This document shows positions 25,523 through 34,091 of a DNA stretch of 44,563 bases, piece by piece. The notes below the pieces were generated by a model, which was given only the letters and a program-made list of their open reading frames with translations, made no database searches and was not told where the DNA came from. The DNA lies in the NCBI GenBank assembly GCA_016208315.1, contig JACQYF010000100.1:1-44563 (forward strand), read 5' to 3'. The translations under genes were made by a program, and so were the position numbers. Source of the stretch: Chloroflexota bacterium (lineage in GTDB: Bacteria > Chloroflexota > Anaerolineae > UBA4142). Within the stretch, counting starts at the first letter, position 1. Each line of letters starts with the position of its first letter.

Positions 25523-27256
25523 CTACCCAACCACCGGAACGGTCAGTGAAACGCGTGTCCCCACGCCCGGCTTGGAATCAATCTGCAAGCGTCCGCCGAT
25601 CCGCTCCGCGCGTTCCCGCATACTGGCAAACCCGATTCCTGCCGCGCTGCCGACCTTCGCCGGGTCAAAGCCCTTGCCATTGTCTTCAATCGCCAGATGG
25701 AGTTGGCGCGCCTCCATTGTCAGCCGCAAGGCGACCCAAGTGGCGGCAGAATGTTTGAGGATATTGTTGAGCGCCTCTTGGGCAATTTGGTAGAGGTGGC
25801 TCTCCAACTCACCCGGCAGGTCGGGTAACTCCGCGACCTTTAACTCGATGGCGACACCGGCGCGCCGTTCGACCGCTTCCATGCGTTGTCGCAGCGCGCC
25901 CGCGAGTCCGACCTGTTCCAACAAGGATGGGCGCAGTTCGAAAATCAACAGCCGCATCTCTTTGAGGGCTTGGCGCGCGGTTTCATTCAAGCGGCCAATG
26001 TACTGGCCGGTCAGAGGAAGATTGCCGACCCGGATCGAACTTTGGCTGGCTTGCGCGAATAACGTCACGCCATACAATGCTTGCGTCACCGAGTCGTGCA
26101 AATCGCGCGCCAGGCGGTGCCGCTCTTCCAACAGCGCAGCTTGCTGCGCCATTTGCCGCAGGCGATGACTGTGGAGGGCAATCGCCATCTGGTCGGAAAC
26201 CGTTGTGACCAAGGCAATTTCCTCGGCGGTAAACGCTTGCTCTGCGCCGCGCAACAAACCAATAACGCCCAACATCTGTCCATCGGGGTACAACGGCGAC
26301 ATCAGCAGCGCCTGCGATCCAAGCGCGCGCATTGCCGCGGGGGCGCGCGAATCGGCGGCGACATCGGAGATGACGAGGGGACGACGTTGCTCCCGCAGCG
26401 CCGCGAACCAACCACCCTCCGTCGGAAACATTTCTCTCGGCAGCGCCAGGTCAGGCGGCATATTGCAATGCGCGACCAATTGCAAGCGCGCTGGTTCAAC
26501 CGCGCTCGTCTTTTCAGCCGTGAGCAGAATCGCGCCCGAGGAGCAGTGCAGCGCTGTCATCACCTGCGCCAAGGATTCGTTCAGCAGCGTTTCCAGATTC
26601 TGCGAACGCGTGGCGATGGCGGAGACTGCGTAGAGCGCCGAGAGTTCGCGCGTGCGGTCGGCCACGCGCGCCTCGAACTGGTCGCGCTGCTGGCGCAATT
26701 CATCTTCGACGCGCGCGCGCGCCGAGATTTCTTGCTGCGCTTGCTCAAAGAGGCGCGCGTTTTCAATGGCGATGGTCGTCTGCACGGCGAGCGCCGTCAG
26801 CGTTTCGACGTCCACCGCGTCAAATCTTCGGTAACGCTTTTTGTTTTCGGCTTCGAGCACGCCAATCTTGCGGTTACGAAATTGCAGAGGCACGGCGAGG
26901 AGCGTGCGCGCCGGCACGCCGGTCGTCGCCGCGACCCGGGGATAATAGCGCGGGTCGTCCGCGACCTGGTTGACGATCACGGGCTGCGCGGTCGTAAACG
27001 CCGCGCCCGCAATCGAAGAGGCAATCGGCACGGGGATGTCGAGAAGTTGATTCTGGAAACGGGTGACGGCGACAAAGCGCAGGTCGTTCGTTTGCTCGTT
27101 CAGCAGCAGAATGCCGACCGATTCGCACTTGATCACGTCGGCCGCGACCTGGACAATACGATGCAGAATCTCTTCCGGCGACAAGATCGAGGCGAGTTCG
27201 CGGCTGATGGCGAGGATGCGCTCCATCCGCCGCAGGCGCCGCGGTGAGTTTCGCAT
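25523..27256 (-). CDS. Two-component sensor kinase, GAF-GAF-HisKA_3-HATPase
   Basis: The 577-residue protein has two GAF domains (~15-170 and ~220-365) separated by a coiled coil (RARVEDELRQQRDQFEARVADRTRELS). Next comes a NarX/LiaS-type dimerisation/phosphotransfer segment with His near 387 in RDLHDSVTQALYG, and an HATPase domain with EALNNILKHS (N box), DNGKGF (G1) and GIGFASMRERA (G2). There are no membrane segments, so it senses a cytoplasmic signal. GAGGTG precedes ATG 27256. It starts 18 bases after the cyclase-AAA-TPR gene. Confidence 0.95.
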   Translation of the reverse strand: MRNSPRRLRRMERILAISRELASILSPEEILHRIVQVAADVIKCESVGILLLNEQTNDLRFVAVTRFQNQLLDIPVPIASSIAGAAFTTAQPVIVNQVADDPRYYPRVAATTGVPARTLLAVPLQFRNRKIGVLEAENKKRYRRFDAVDVETLTALAVQTTIAIENARLFEQAQQEISARARVEDELRQQRDQFEARVADRTRELSALYAVSAIATRSQNLETLLNESLAQVMTALHCSSGAILLTAEKTSAVEPARLQLVAHCNMPPDLALPREMFPTEGGWFAALREQRRPLVISDVAADSRAPAAMRALGSQALLMSPLYPDGQMLGVIGLLRGAEQAFTAEEIALVTTVSDQMAIALHSHRLRQMAQQAALLEERHRLARDLHDSVTQALYGVTLFAQASQSSIRVGNLPLTGQYIGRLNETARQALKEMRLLIFELRPSLLEQVGLAGALRQRMEAVERRAGVAIELKVAELPDLPGELESHLYQIAQEALNNILKHSAATWVALRLTMEARQLHLAIEDNGKGFDPAKVGSAAGIGFASMRERAERIGGRLQIDSKPGVGTRVSLTVPVVG

Positions 27257-27274
27257 GGTTTCACCTCAGGCTGA

Positions 27275-30200
27275 TTATATCGCGAGTTGATGGGATTGGG
27301 AAATCGCATCTTGCATTGCTTGCTCCGGCGCCATCGGCGCGCCGTGCGCCCATTGCGCGACGATCTCCATATACCAGGGCGCGCTGGCCAACAACGAACG
27401 GCGGGCCGCCGAATCGGGCACCTGCGCGAGGCGTTGGCGCAACCGGTCGAATGCCATTCGCAATATTTCAGCGGCGCGCGGGTTATGGTTTGCCGCCAAG
27501 ACTTGATAGCAGGTAAGCCAAATTTGCAGCGGCTCGTTCGCGGCGTCCAGCGAGTGCCCCTGATCCACGTAGGCGAGAATTTCCTGCGCGACCGTTTGCG
27601 CGTGCAAGTCGCCCTGCGCGAGATAAACCCGCGCCAGTGCGGCAAGCGATTCCATTAGCAACGGCAATTGCCCGATCTTTCGGCGCACCGCAATCGCTTC
27701 TTGCAATACGCCGACCGCGGCGTCGAGTTGCCCCACCCCCGCGCGCGCTTGACCTAATCCCGTCAGCGTGTAACCCAGGCGATCTTGATCCCCCAGTTGC
27801 CGCGCAATGGCAAGGGCTTGCGTGTAATGCTCCAGCGCGCGCTCATAGTCTTGCCCACCGAGCGCCGCCAACCCCAAGTTGCCCAGCGCGATGCTTTCGC
27901 TGCGCGGTTCGCCCAACTCGCGCGCAATCGCGAGGGCGTGCGCGTAATACTCGGCGGCGCGGCGATAGTCGCCTTGCATCCGCGTAGTTTCGCCCAAACT
28001 GTTCAGTTTTCGGCCCGCGCCTTGCCGGTGACCGATGGCGCGGTCAATCGCGAGCGCCTGCTCGGTATGGGCGATAGACTGGGCATAATCACCCTGGTAT
28101 CGGGCGACGATGCCAAGATTGCCGAGCGCGTTGCTTTCATTGCGCCGACTGCCGGTCTCGCGCGCGATCAGCAGCGTCTCCGCGTAATGACGGGCCGCTT
28201 GCGCATGGTCGCTCTGGTAAAGCGCGACGGTTCCCAGGTTGCCCAGCGTAACCCCTTCGTCCGTGCGCGCGCCAATCTTGCGAAAAATCGCCACGGCACG
28301 CGCATAGTATTCCGCCGCGCGCGGATAGTCGGCTTGAAAAATGGCAATGTTTCCCAGCGCATGGAGCGCGTGACCCTCGCCCGGTTGATCGCTCATCTCA
28401 CGCCGAATACTCAGGGCTTGGACAAGATACGCGTGGGCGCGCGCGTAATTACCTTCCTCGCTCAGAATCGTTCCCAGAGTTTGGAGACAATCCGCCCGGA
28501 CATCGCGCAATTCGGACGACTGCGCCAACTCCAATGCCTGGGTCAAGCGTTCGCGCGCCTCTGTGTACTGGGCTTGCCGCGCCAAAGCGCGTCCCCATTC
28601 GATGTGCCCCGCGGCTTGCAGGCGTGGGGCTTGGGCCGTGGCGACGGTCGCCTGTGCGTGCGTTGCCGCGGCGGCATAATCGCCGGTCTCCACTGCGAGT
28701 TTCGCGCGGCGCAATGACACTTGGGCCGACGAATCGTCGCTCGTTGACGCCAGCGTCACCAGCGCCTCCAAATCCGCTGTCTGCGCTTGCCGCTTGCCTT
28801 GCAGGTGATAGACGGCTTCGCGCGCCGACAAGAGCGCATAGCGCGCCGCCGCATCATCGTCCGGGGAGAGTTCCAGCGCGCGGCTGAAGAAGCGAACCGC
28901 TTCCACATTCGCATATTGTCTGGCGGCTTGCTCGCCCGCGAGACGCGCATAGTGCCGTTCCTTGTCGTGGTCTTCGGCGTAATGATAATGATGAACGAGT
29001 AGTGGATAGTGGGTAGTGGACGGTGGATAGTTTACCTGACCACCGACCACTGACCACTGACCACTCCTCTCGTACCATTCTGCCACATAGCGATGCAACT
29101 CGCGGCGCTGCGCAAACAACAAGGTCTGATACGCCGCCTCTTGGGTAATGATGTGCTTGAAGCGATAGGTGAGGTCGGGCGCCAGTGATTCGAGAAAGGT
29201 AAAATCGGCGGTAGTCAGCGAGACGAGATGTTCTTTCAAGTCCGGTTCGCTGATATTCACATACTGATTGACGACATGACACAACGGCGTACACGCAAAC
29301 GCCCGCCCCATGACCGCCGCCACCTTCAAGATGAACTGCCGTTCGGGCGGCAAGCGGTCAATCCGCGAGAGAATGAGTCCGTGCAGAGTATCGGGCAGAG
29401 AGACCTTCGAGGTCTCTGAGACCTCGAAGGTCTGCATCACGCCCGTATCGCGCAAATGGAAGACGAGTTCTTCGGCGAAAAACGGGTTGCCGTTCGCACG
29501 CGACTGCACCAATTCCACGAACGGCGCGGCGAGGGCATCGGTCGAGACACCCAAGCGCTTCGCCATGAGCGCGCGGATGTCGTCGGGCGCCAGCGCCGAC
29601 AATACGAGTGAATGCGCGATGTCCATCGCGCGCAGGTCGCGCCACGCGGCTTGTCCCGCGCTGGTTTCGTCGAGCGGACGATTCACGACCGCGAGCAGAA
29701 ACGGGACGCGCGCCAGCGCACACGCGCGCGCGATGTGAACCGCCAATTGCCACGACAATCCGTCCAGCCAATGCGCGTCTTCGAGAATCAGAATGAGCGG
29801 ACGCTCGGTTGCCCATGCTCGCAGCAGCGCGGTCAAGAGCATCGTCAAGTTCTGCTGGCGCAAGTTGGGATCGAGCGAGGCGGTCAGTTCATTGTCGGGC
29901 AGACCCAACCCCAGCACATCGTCGAGGAGCGGGAGACGCTGCGCCTGATCGGGGACGAGCTGCGGAACGAGGGTTTGCACGCGTTGGCGGCGTTCGGTCG
30001 CATCGCTCACCTCGTCGAGTTCAAAATACGAACTGAACACTTCGCGCCAGGCGCGATAGGGTGCCTGCTGTTCGATGCTGTGGCCACTGCCGATCAAGCC
30101 GGTCAGACCGCGCGCGCGCGCCAGGCGGATCAATTCGGCAATCAGCCGCGACTTGCCCATCCCGGCTTCGCCTTCGAGGAGCAGGACGCGCGCTTGGCCC

Positions 30201-31645
30201 GCTTGCACCGCGTCGAGCAGCGTTTCGATTTCGGCGATCTCCGCGCGCCGCCCGACCATTTCTCCCCTGCTCCCCTGCGCCCCTGCTCCCCTGCTTGTGT
30301 GCCCAACCAACGGACGATATACTCGAACCAGTCCCGCCTTGCCTTTGACCCGCACCGGCGGCAGCGTCTCGAACGCGACGTATTTGCTCGCCAGGCGATA
30401 CACGTTGTAATCGCAACGCATCTCGCCCGCGGGCGCAGCCAACATCAACCGGTGCGCCAGATTTGCGACATCGCTAATCGCGCCGTAGGTCAGCCGCTGG
30501 TTTCCGCCATACGCGCCGACGCGCATTTGTCCTGCCGCAATGCCGATGTGTTGTATAACGGTGGGGAGCGACTGCGATTCGAGCGCGGCTTGAACGGCGC
30601 GGTACGGATCGTCGTCGTGGGCGACGGGCGCTCCGAAAACCGCGTAGAGGAAACTGCCCTTGTCGCCAATCGTCAACTGAATCAGGTTCCCCCCGTGATG
30701 ATGAACGATGCGCTGCACGCCGCGGGTGTAGGCGTCCAACTTGTCGCCCGCCGCGTCGTCGCGTTCATAGTCAATCCCATCGAAGAGAACGAAAAGCGCG
30801 GTGGCGGCGCGCAGTTCGGACGAGAACTGCGCGTGCCCGGCGCGGAGATGGTCGTAGAGCGCGGGCAGAATCCACGGGCGAACCTGCGCGTCGGTCAAGG
30901 CATCCGCGGGCAAATCGTCCCACGGTGTGGGCGCAACCGGCGCGAGCAGTTCATTGACGACGACAAACTGTGCGTCACTGCTGGGATTAGGAATAGACCT
31001 TCCGGGTCTTATGAGACCCGGAAGGTCTAACTGTGCCGAAGGCGCCAGCACCACCTCACCTTGCTCGGCGAGTTGCTCCGCCTGCGACATCTGGCGCAGC
31101 CTCTCTCCGGTCAGCGTGTCAATCAATTGAATCTGCGGATCGCCAACCACGAACCGCCGCGCCGTCCCCGTCGCAATGCCGATCTTGATGGCAAGGGTCG
31201 CGCGGACGGACGCGGTGACCGCAATGTCCGCGAACGACCCCATCACCTTCTGCATTCCGAGCGCACATGCCGCGGCGCGGAGACAAGACCTGACAGGTTT
31301 CGTCGGCTCCTTCGGAGCCGCATAACCTGTCAGGTCTTGTTCGTCGAACCAGCACGTCAGCGCATCGCCGACAAAGCCGATCACGCTACCGCGATATTGA
31401 TGTACCTCTGCGACCAGCGCATCGTACACTCGATTGAGTTGGCGCGTGAGTTCTTCGGCGGCACGTTGGGGACCGAGCGCCTGTGCGAGCGAATCGGCGA
31501 GCGGCGTAAAGCCGGAGATATCGGCGAAGAGCGCAGTACCGTCGGTGCGCTCGGGCAAGGATTCGCCGCGCGCGAGAGCGAGACGCCGGTCTATCGAAAT
31601 GTACGCGCGCAGATAATCAATCGCGGCGGGCGTCACGTGACGCAT
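27275..31645 (-). CDS. Tandem class III cyclase domains fused to AAA ATPase and TPR repeats
   Basis: I choose ATG 31645 (MRHVTPAAIDYLRAYI) after AAGGAGCGG. Of 1456 residues, the first cyclase homology domain (~35-215) has LFADISGFT and GFVGDALTCWF. The second (~275-440) is degenerate (LFVLFDGID, then IGDKGSFLYAVFG). An NTPase domain has Walker A GEAGMGKSR and Walker B LILILEDAHWLD (about 465-800). About ten TPR units (GNLGTVALYQSDHAQAARHY type) fill the C-terminus. This is the large regulator architecture common in filamentous bacteria and Chloroflexota. At least five repeats are read in frame (28993-29070, 29401-29433, about 30255-30305, 30994-31029, 31283-31340). Confidence 0.92.
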   Translation of the reverse strand: MRHVTPAAIDYLRAYISIDRRLALARGESLPERTDGTALFADISGFTPLADSLAQALGPQRAAEELTRQLNRVYDALVAEVHQYRGSVIGFVGDALTCWFDEQDLTGYAAPKEPTKPVRSCLRAAACALGMQKVMGSFADIAVTASVRATLAIKIGIATGTARRFVVGDPQIQLIDTLTGERLRQMSQAEQLAEQGEVVLAPSAQLDLPGLIRPGRSIPNPSSDAQFVVVNELLAPVAPTPWDDLPADALTDAQVRPWILPALYDHLRAGHAQFSSELRAATALFVLFDGIDYERDDAAGDKLDAYTRGVQRIVHHHGGNLIQLTIGDKGSFLYAVFGAPVAHDDDPYRAVQAALESQSLPTVIQHIGIAAGQMRVGAYGGNQRLTYGAISDVANLAHRLMLAAPAGEMRCDYNVYRLASKYVAFETLPPVRVKGKAGLVRVYRPLVGHTSRGAGAQGSRGEMVGRRAEIAEIETLLDAVQAGQARVLLLEGEAGMGKSRLIAELIRLARARGLTGLIGSGHSIEQQAPYRAWREVFSSYFELDEVSDATERRQRVQTLVPQLVPDQAQRLPLLDDVLGLGLPDNELTASLDPNLRQQNLTMLLTALLRAWATERPLILILEDAHWLDGLSWQLAVHIARACALARVPFLLAVVNRPLDETSAGQAAWRDLRAMDIAHSLVLSALAPDDIRALMAKRLGVSTDALAAPFVELVQSRANGNPFFAEELVFHLRDTGVMQTFEVSETSKVSLPDTLHGLILSRIDRLPPERQFILKVAAVMGRAFACTPLCHVVNQYVNISEPDLKEHLVSLTTADFTFLESLAPDLTYRFKHIITQEAAYQTLLFAQRRELHRYVAEWYERSGQWSVVGGQVNYPPSTTHYPLLVHHYHYAEDHDKERHYARLAGEQAARQYANVEAVRFFSRALELSPDDDAAARYALLSAREAVYHLQGKRQAQTADLEALVTLASTSDDSSAQVSLRRAKLAVETGDYAAAATHAQATVATAQAPRLQAAGHIEWGRALARQAQYTEARERLTQALELAQSSELRDVRADCLQTLGTILSEEGNYARAHAYLVQALSIRREMSDQPGEGHALHALGNIAIFQADYPRAAEYYARAVAIFRKIGARTDEGVTLGNLGTVALYQSDHAQAARHYAETLLIARETGSRRNESNALGNLGIVARYQGDYAQSIAHTEQALAIDRAIGHRQGAGRKLNSLGETTRMQGDYRRAAEYYAHALAIARELGEPRSESIALGNLGLAALGGQDYERALEHYTQALAIARQLGDQDRLGYTLTGLGQARAGVGQLDAAVGVLQEAIAVRRKIGQLPLLMESLAALARVYLAQGDLHAQTVAQEILAYVDQGHSLDAANEPLQIWLTCYQVLAANHNPRAAEILRMAFDRLRQRLAQVPDSAARRSLLASAPWYMEIVAQWAHGAPMAPEQAMQDAISQSHQLAI
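28993..29070. repeat. GTAGTGGATAGTGGG / ACCACTGACCACTG inverted block in frame
   Basis: Tandem GTGGATAGTGG-type units face ACCACTGACC-type units and are translated as SGQWSVVGGQ, then YPPSTTHYPLL, between the AAA domain and the TPR domain. Confidence 0.8.
29401..29433. repeat. Perfect AGACCTTCGAGGTCTC palindrome in frame
   Basis: Arms 29401-29416 and 29418-29433 are exact inverted repeats around one T. The gene reads FEVSETSKVS here. The near-identical peptide style CEVSE/KVSQ/EVSE at the copies in other genes shows that the same frame is used. Confidence 0.9.
30994..31029. repeat. TAGACCTTCCGGGTCT palindrome in frame
   Basis: Arms 30994-31011 and 31012-31029 pair with one mismatch. They are translated as LDLPGLIRPGRSIP between the two cyclase domains. 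Confidence 0.85.
31283..31340. repeat. Two-level palindrome (ACAAGACCTGACAGGTT arms) in the first cyclase domain
   Basis: The outer arms 31283-31299 and 31324-31340 are exact inverted repeats and enclose a second stem, CGGCTCC/GGAGCCG (31304-31310, 31314-31320). The gene reads QDLTGYAAPKEPTKPVRSC through it, right after the GDALTCWF motif. Confidence 0.9.
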
Positions 31646-31710
31646 GGGCACCGCTCCTTGCAAAGTGGAAATCGAGCAATCCGACCGTTCGACCAAGGCG
31701 ACATACCACC

Positions 31711-31739
31711 ATTATATCGCGGATGGTCAAAGGCGGCAA
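31711..31739 (-). promoter_or_regulatory. Sigma70-type promoter for the cyclase/kinase/regulator operon
   Basis: On the minus strand TTGCCG (31739-31734) and TATAAT (31716-31711) are 17 bases apart. The predicted start is about 60 bases before ATG 31645. Confidence 0.6.
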
Positions 31740-31759
31740 AAATCGTTGTGGCGGGATGG

Positions 31760-31787
31760 TTGACATTCAAACCAATCACGTTACAAT
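31760..31787 (+). promoter_or_regulatory. Strong sigma70-type promoter of the first HD gene
   Basis: TTGACA (31760-31765) and TACAAT (31782-31787) are 16 bases apart. The -10 box contains the first possible ATG of the frame (31786), so translation cannot begin there. It must begin downstream, at TTG 31807. Confidence 0.7.
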
Positions 31788-31806
31788 GTCCGCCCGGAGG
31801 CACCTT

Positions 31807-32394
31807 TTGGGTCAATGGGCGAATTATCTGAACGAAGTTGGAATGTTGAACCGCACACCGCGCAGTGGACTTGAATTTCTCGGCACAGGCGAACAATCGG
31901 TCGCGGAACACATCCATCGAATGCTACACATCGCGTTTGTGCTTGCGCGGACGAGCGATAAGCAAGTGGATATGTTGCGTCTATTGCACCTTGTGCTATT
32001 TCACGATTTGCCCAAAGCGCGTACCGGCGATCACAATTACGTGAATCGCAAGTATGTGACCGAAGACATGGAGAGATTGTTGGACGAGGGCGCGCGCGAA
32101 TGGCCTTTCGGCGATGAGATTACGGCCTACATTCGAGAATTCGAAGTGGGCGAAACAGCCGAAGCGCACCTCGCGAGAGATGCCGACCAATTGGAATGGT
32201 TGCTCATGTTGAAAGAGCAAGCCGACCTCGGTCAACCGCATGTTGACGAATGGATCACACCTCTGCTCGCGCGCTTGAAAACGGATGTAGGCAAACAATT
32301 AGCAGAAGAGATACTTGCTACCCCGTGGGATGATTGGTGGTTCAATCAAAAAGGCGATCCGCATTGGGTACACGGTAGCAGACCTGTACCATAG
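31807..32394 (+). CDS. HD-domain hydrolase (YfbR/HDDC2-like), TTG start
   Basis: The start is TTG 31807: GGAGG sits six bases upstream (31796-31800), the upstream ATG lies inside the promoter -10 box, and the alignment with the paralogue at 32541-33077 begins here (QWANYLNEVGML against QRANYLNEVGML). The 195-residue protein has the HD-superfamily metal motif: AEHIHRMLHIAF, LFHDLPKARTGDHNYV and DADQLEWLL. The family includes 5'-deoxynucleotidases. Compared with its paralogue it has about 17 extra C-terminal residues, encoded partly by a nested inverted repeat (32353-32408). The predicted leader is only about a dozen bases long. Confidence 0.85.
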   Translation: MGQWANYLNEVGMLNRTPRSGLEFLGTGEQSVAEHIHRMLHIAFVLARTSDKQVDMLRLLHLVLFHDLPKARTGDHNYVNRKYVTEDMERLLDEGAREWPFGDEITAYIREFEVGETAEAHLARDADQLEWLLMLKEQADLGQPHVDEWITPLLARLKTDVGKQLAEEILATPWDDWWFNQKGDPHWVHGSRPVP

Positions 32395-32408
32395 AGATGC
32401 GGATCGCC
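32353..32408 (+). repeat. Nested inverted repeat at the 3' end of the first HD gene
   Basis: GGCGATCCGCAT (32353-32364) faces ATGCGGATCGCC (32397-32408), with an inner GGTACA/TGTACC stem (32367-32372, 32385-32390). The stop codon lies inside the outer repeat. No T-run follows, so termination by it is uncertain. Confidence 0.75.
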
Positions 32409-32540
32409 TGTTCCGTTGAACTTGAGACCTTTGACCCAACGCCAAACACTCAGGCAGCTCGTGACTGATCAGCGCGGCATTTCCGAGCACCAAGTGTTAG
32501 CCGCGCCTGCAATATGAATGGGACAATCTTGTGCTTTTCG

Positions 32541-33077
32541 TCACCACCACGCGTCCCAGCGCGTCGCCAAAATCTCCTCGGCCAGTTGCTTGCCCGCATC
32601 CGTCTTGAGCCGCGCCAAAAGCGCGACGACCCAATCGCCGGTGGCCTGGTTGCCGAGATCGGCTTGTTCCTTGAGCATGAGGAGCAGCTCGAGTTGATCG
32701 GCGTCCGCAGCCAGGCGCGCCGCGGGCGATTCGCGCGCTTCAAATTCGCGAACGTAGCCGGCGATCTCGTCGCCAGCAGGCCACTGGGCCGCCCCCTCGG
32801 CCAGGAGTTTCTCCATGTCCTCGTACACGTATTTCTTGTTGACGTAGTTGTGATCGCCGGTGCGCGCTTCGGGTAGATCGTGAAACATGACAAGGTGCAG
32901 GAGACGCAGCTCGTCCACCGGTTCGGCGGTCATCCGCGCGAGCACAAACGCAATGTGCAACATGCGGAACATGTGCTCGGCGACGGACTGGCCTCCGCTG
33001 CCGAGAAACATGAACCCACTGCGCGGCGTGCGGTTCAGCATTCCAACTTCGTTCAAGTAGTTCGCTCGTTGACTCAT
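32541..33077 (-). CDS. HD-domain hydrolase (YfbR/HDDC2-like), paralogue
   Basis: The 178 residues carry SVAEHMFRMLHIAF, MFHDLPEARTGDHNYV and DADQLELLLMLKE, the metal-binding pattern of small HD phosphohydrolases that act on deoxynucleoside monophosphates. By eye it shares roughly 70% of residues with the protein at 31807-32394, and the two genes are tail to tail with 146 bases between them. It starts nine bases after the antiporter stop, so it is the last gene of the leftward operon. A duplication followed by inversion, or local capture of one copy, would explain the layout. Confidence 0.88.
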   Translation of the reverse strand: MSQRANYLNEVGMLNRTPRSGFMFLGSGGQSVAEHMFRMLHIAFVLARMTAEPVDELRLLHLVMFHDLPEARTGDHNYVNKKYVYEDMEKLLAEGAAQWPAGDEIAGYVREFEARESPAARLAADADQLELLLMLKEQADLGNQATGDWVVALLARLKTDAGKQLAEEILATRWDAWW

Positions 33078-33086
33078 CGTCGCCTC

Positions 33087-34091
33087 TTAACTCATCATAT
33101 ACAGCATTCCCAGACTCGCCAGGTAGATCATGATCAACATGACGCCGTCCCAACTGATGCGGAAAGGCGTGCGCGGCGAGGCGCGGTAGGTGAGACTGAT
33201 GACCGCGACCGCCGTCATCACGATCGCGCCCATGCCCGCGATCGTGTGGACCGGTTTGACCAAGCCCCACAGCGGCCCCGGCAGATAGACCGCATCGTAG
33301 ATCGCGAGGATCGCGATATTGAACAGGTTGCTGCCGAACAAGTTGCCGACGGCGAGGTCCACGGCTTTCATGCGCGCCGCGCTGATCGTCACGACGAGTT
33401 CGGGCAAGGACGTGCTGGCCGCAAGGAAAACATTGCCGACAAAACTCAGGCCCAGCCCGGTGCTCTGCGCGATCTCCTGCCCGATAAACGACAGCCACAC
33501 TCCCAGCCCGACGATGGCGACGCCGGCCAGCGCGAAGATCGCGACCGCGTACCGGGTGGAGATCGCGCCATACTGAAGCGCCTCGGCGCGCTCCTCCATC
33601 TTTTCGAGCAAGCGCCGGCGCTCGAAATGGTAGATGAGCCGGACGCCCGCGAGATAGGCGATAAAAATGATCACGCTCGTCGGAGCGATCCAGCCCAGCG
33701 CGAACTCGTCCCACGAAAGGCCGAGGATCACGCGCATGGAAGCCAGCCCGATCAGCAGGATGCCGAGACTCGCCGAGAGAATGTGCCCCTCGTGCGCTTG
33801 CTGCAGCGCCCGGCCCGGCTGATAGGCGAGGTCGAGGACCGCGAGCAGCAGCAGATTAAAGAGGCAACTGCCGAGGATGCTCCCGACCGCGAGGTCCGGC
33901 TCGCCGACGAGCAGGATCGCGCTGCCGCCGGTGACCAGTTCGGGCAGTGACGTGATCGAAGCGAGGAGGACCGCGCCCATCCAGGTGCGTCCGAGATTCG
34001 ATTTCTCGGCGAGCACGTCGCCGTATTGCGACAGTTTGTAGCCGGCGGCAATAATGAGCGCGGCGCAGATGATGAATTGGAGCCAGACCAT
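33087..34091 (-). CDS. Ca2+/Na+ antiporter-type membrane protein (CaCA family)
   Basis: The 334 residues contain about ten membrane segments and the two inverted alpha-repeats that define the family: ITSLPELVTGG with GSILGSCLFNLLL, and STSLPELVVTIS with GNLFGSNLFNIAIL. The Glu of each SLPEL motif is the expected cation ligand. The length fits YrbG-like bacterial exchangers. A charged loop (FERRRLLEKMEERAEAL) separates the halves. Its ATG shares one base with the stop of the acyl-CoA dehydrogenase gene (TAATG), so the two are coupled. Confidence 0.93.
   Translation of the reverse strand: MVWLQFIICAALIIAAGYKLSQYGDVLAEKSNLGRTWMGAVLLASITSLPELVTGGSAILLVGEPDLAVGSILGSCLFNLLLLAVLDLAYQPGRALQQAHEGHILSASLGILLIGLASMRVILGLSWDEFALGWIAPTSVIIFIAYLAGVRLIYHFERRRLLEKMEERAEALQYGAISTRYAVAIFALAGVAIVGLGVWLSFIGQEIAQSTGLGLSFVGNVFLAASTSLPELVVTISAARMKAVDLAVGNLFGSNLFNIAILAIYDAVYLPGPLWGLVKPVHTIAGMGAIVMTAVAVISLTYRASPRTPFRISWDGVMLIMIYLASLGMLYMMS

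Noticed and set aside
31786..31806. ATG 31786 as start of the first HD protein
   Set aside because: It overlaps the -10 box and has no ribosome site. GGAGG and paralogue alignment favour TTG 31807.
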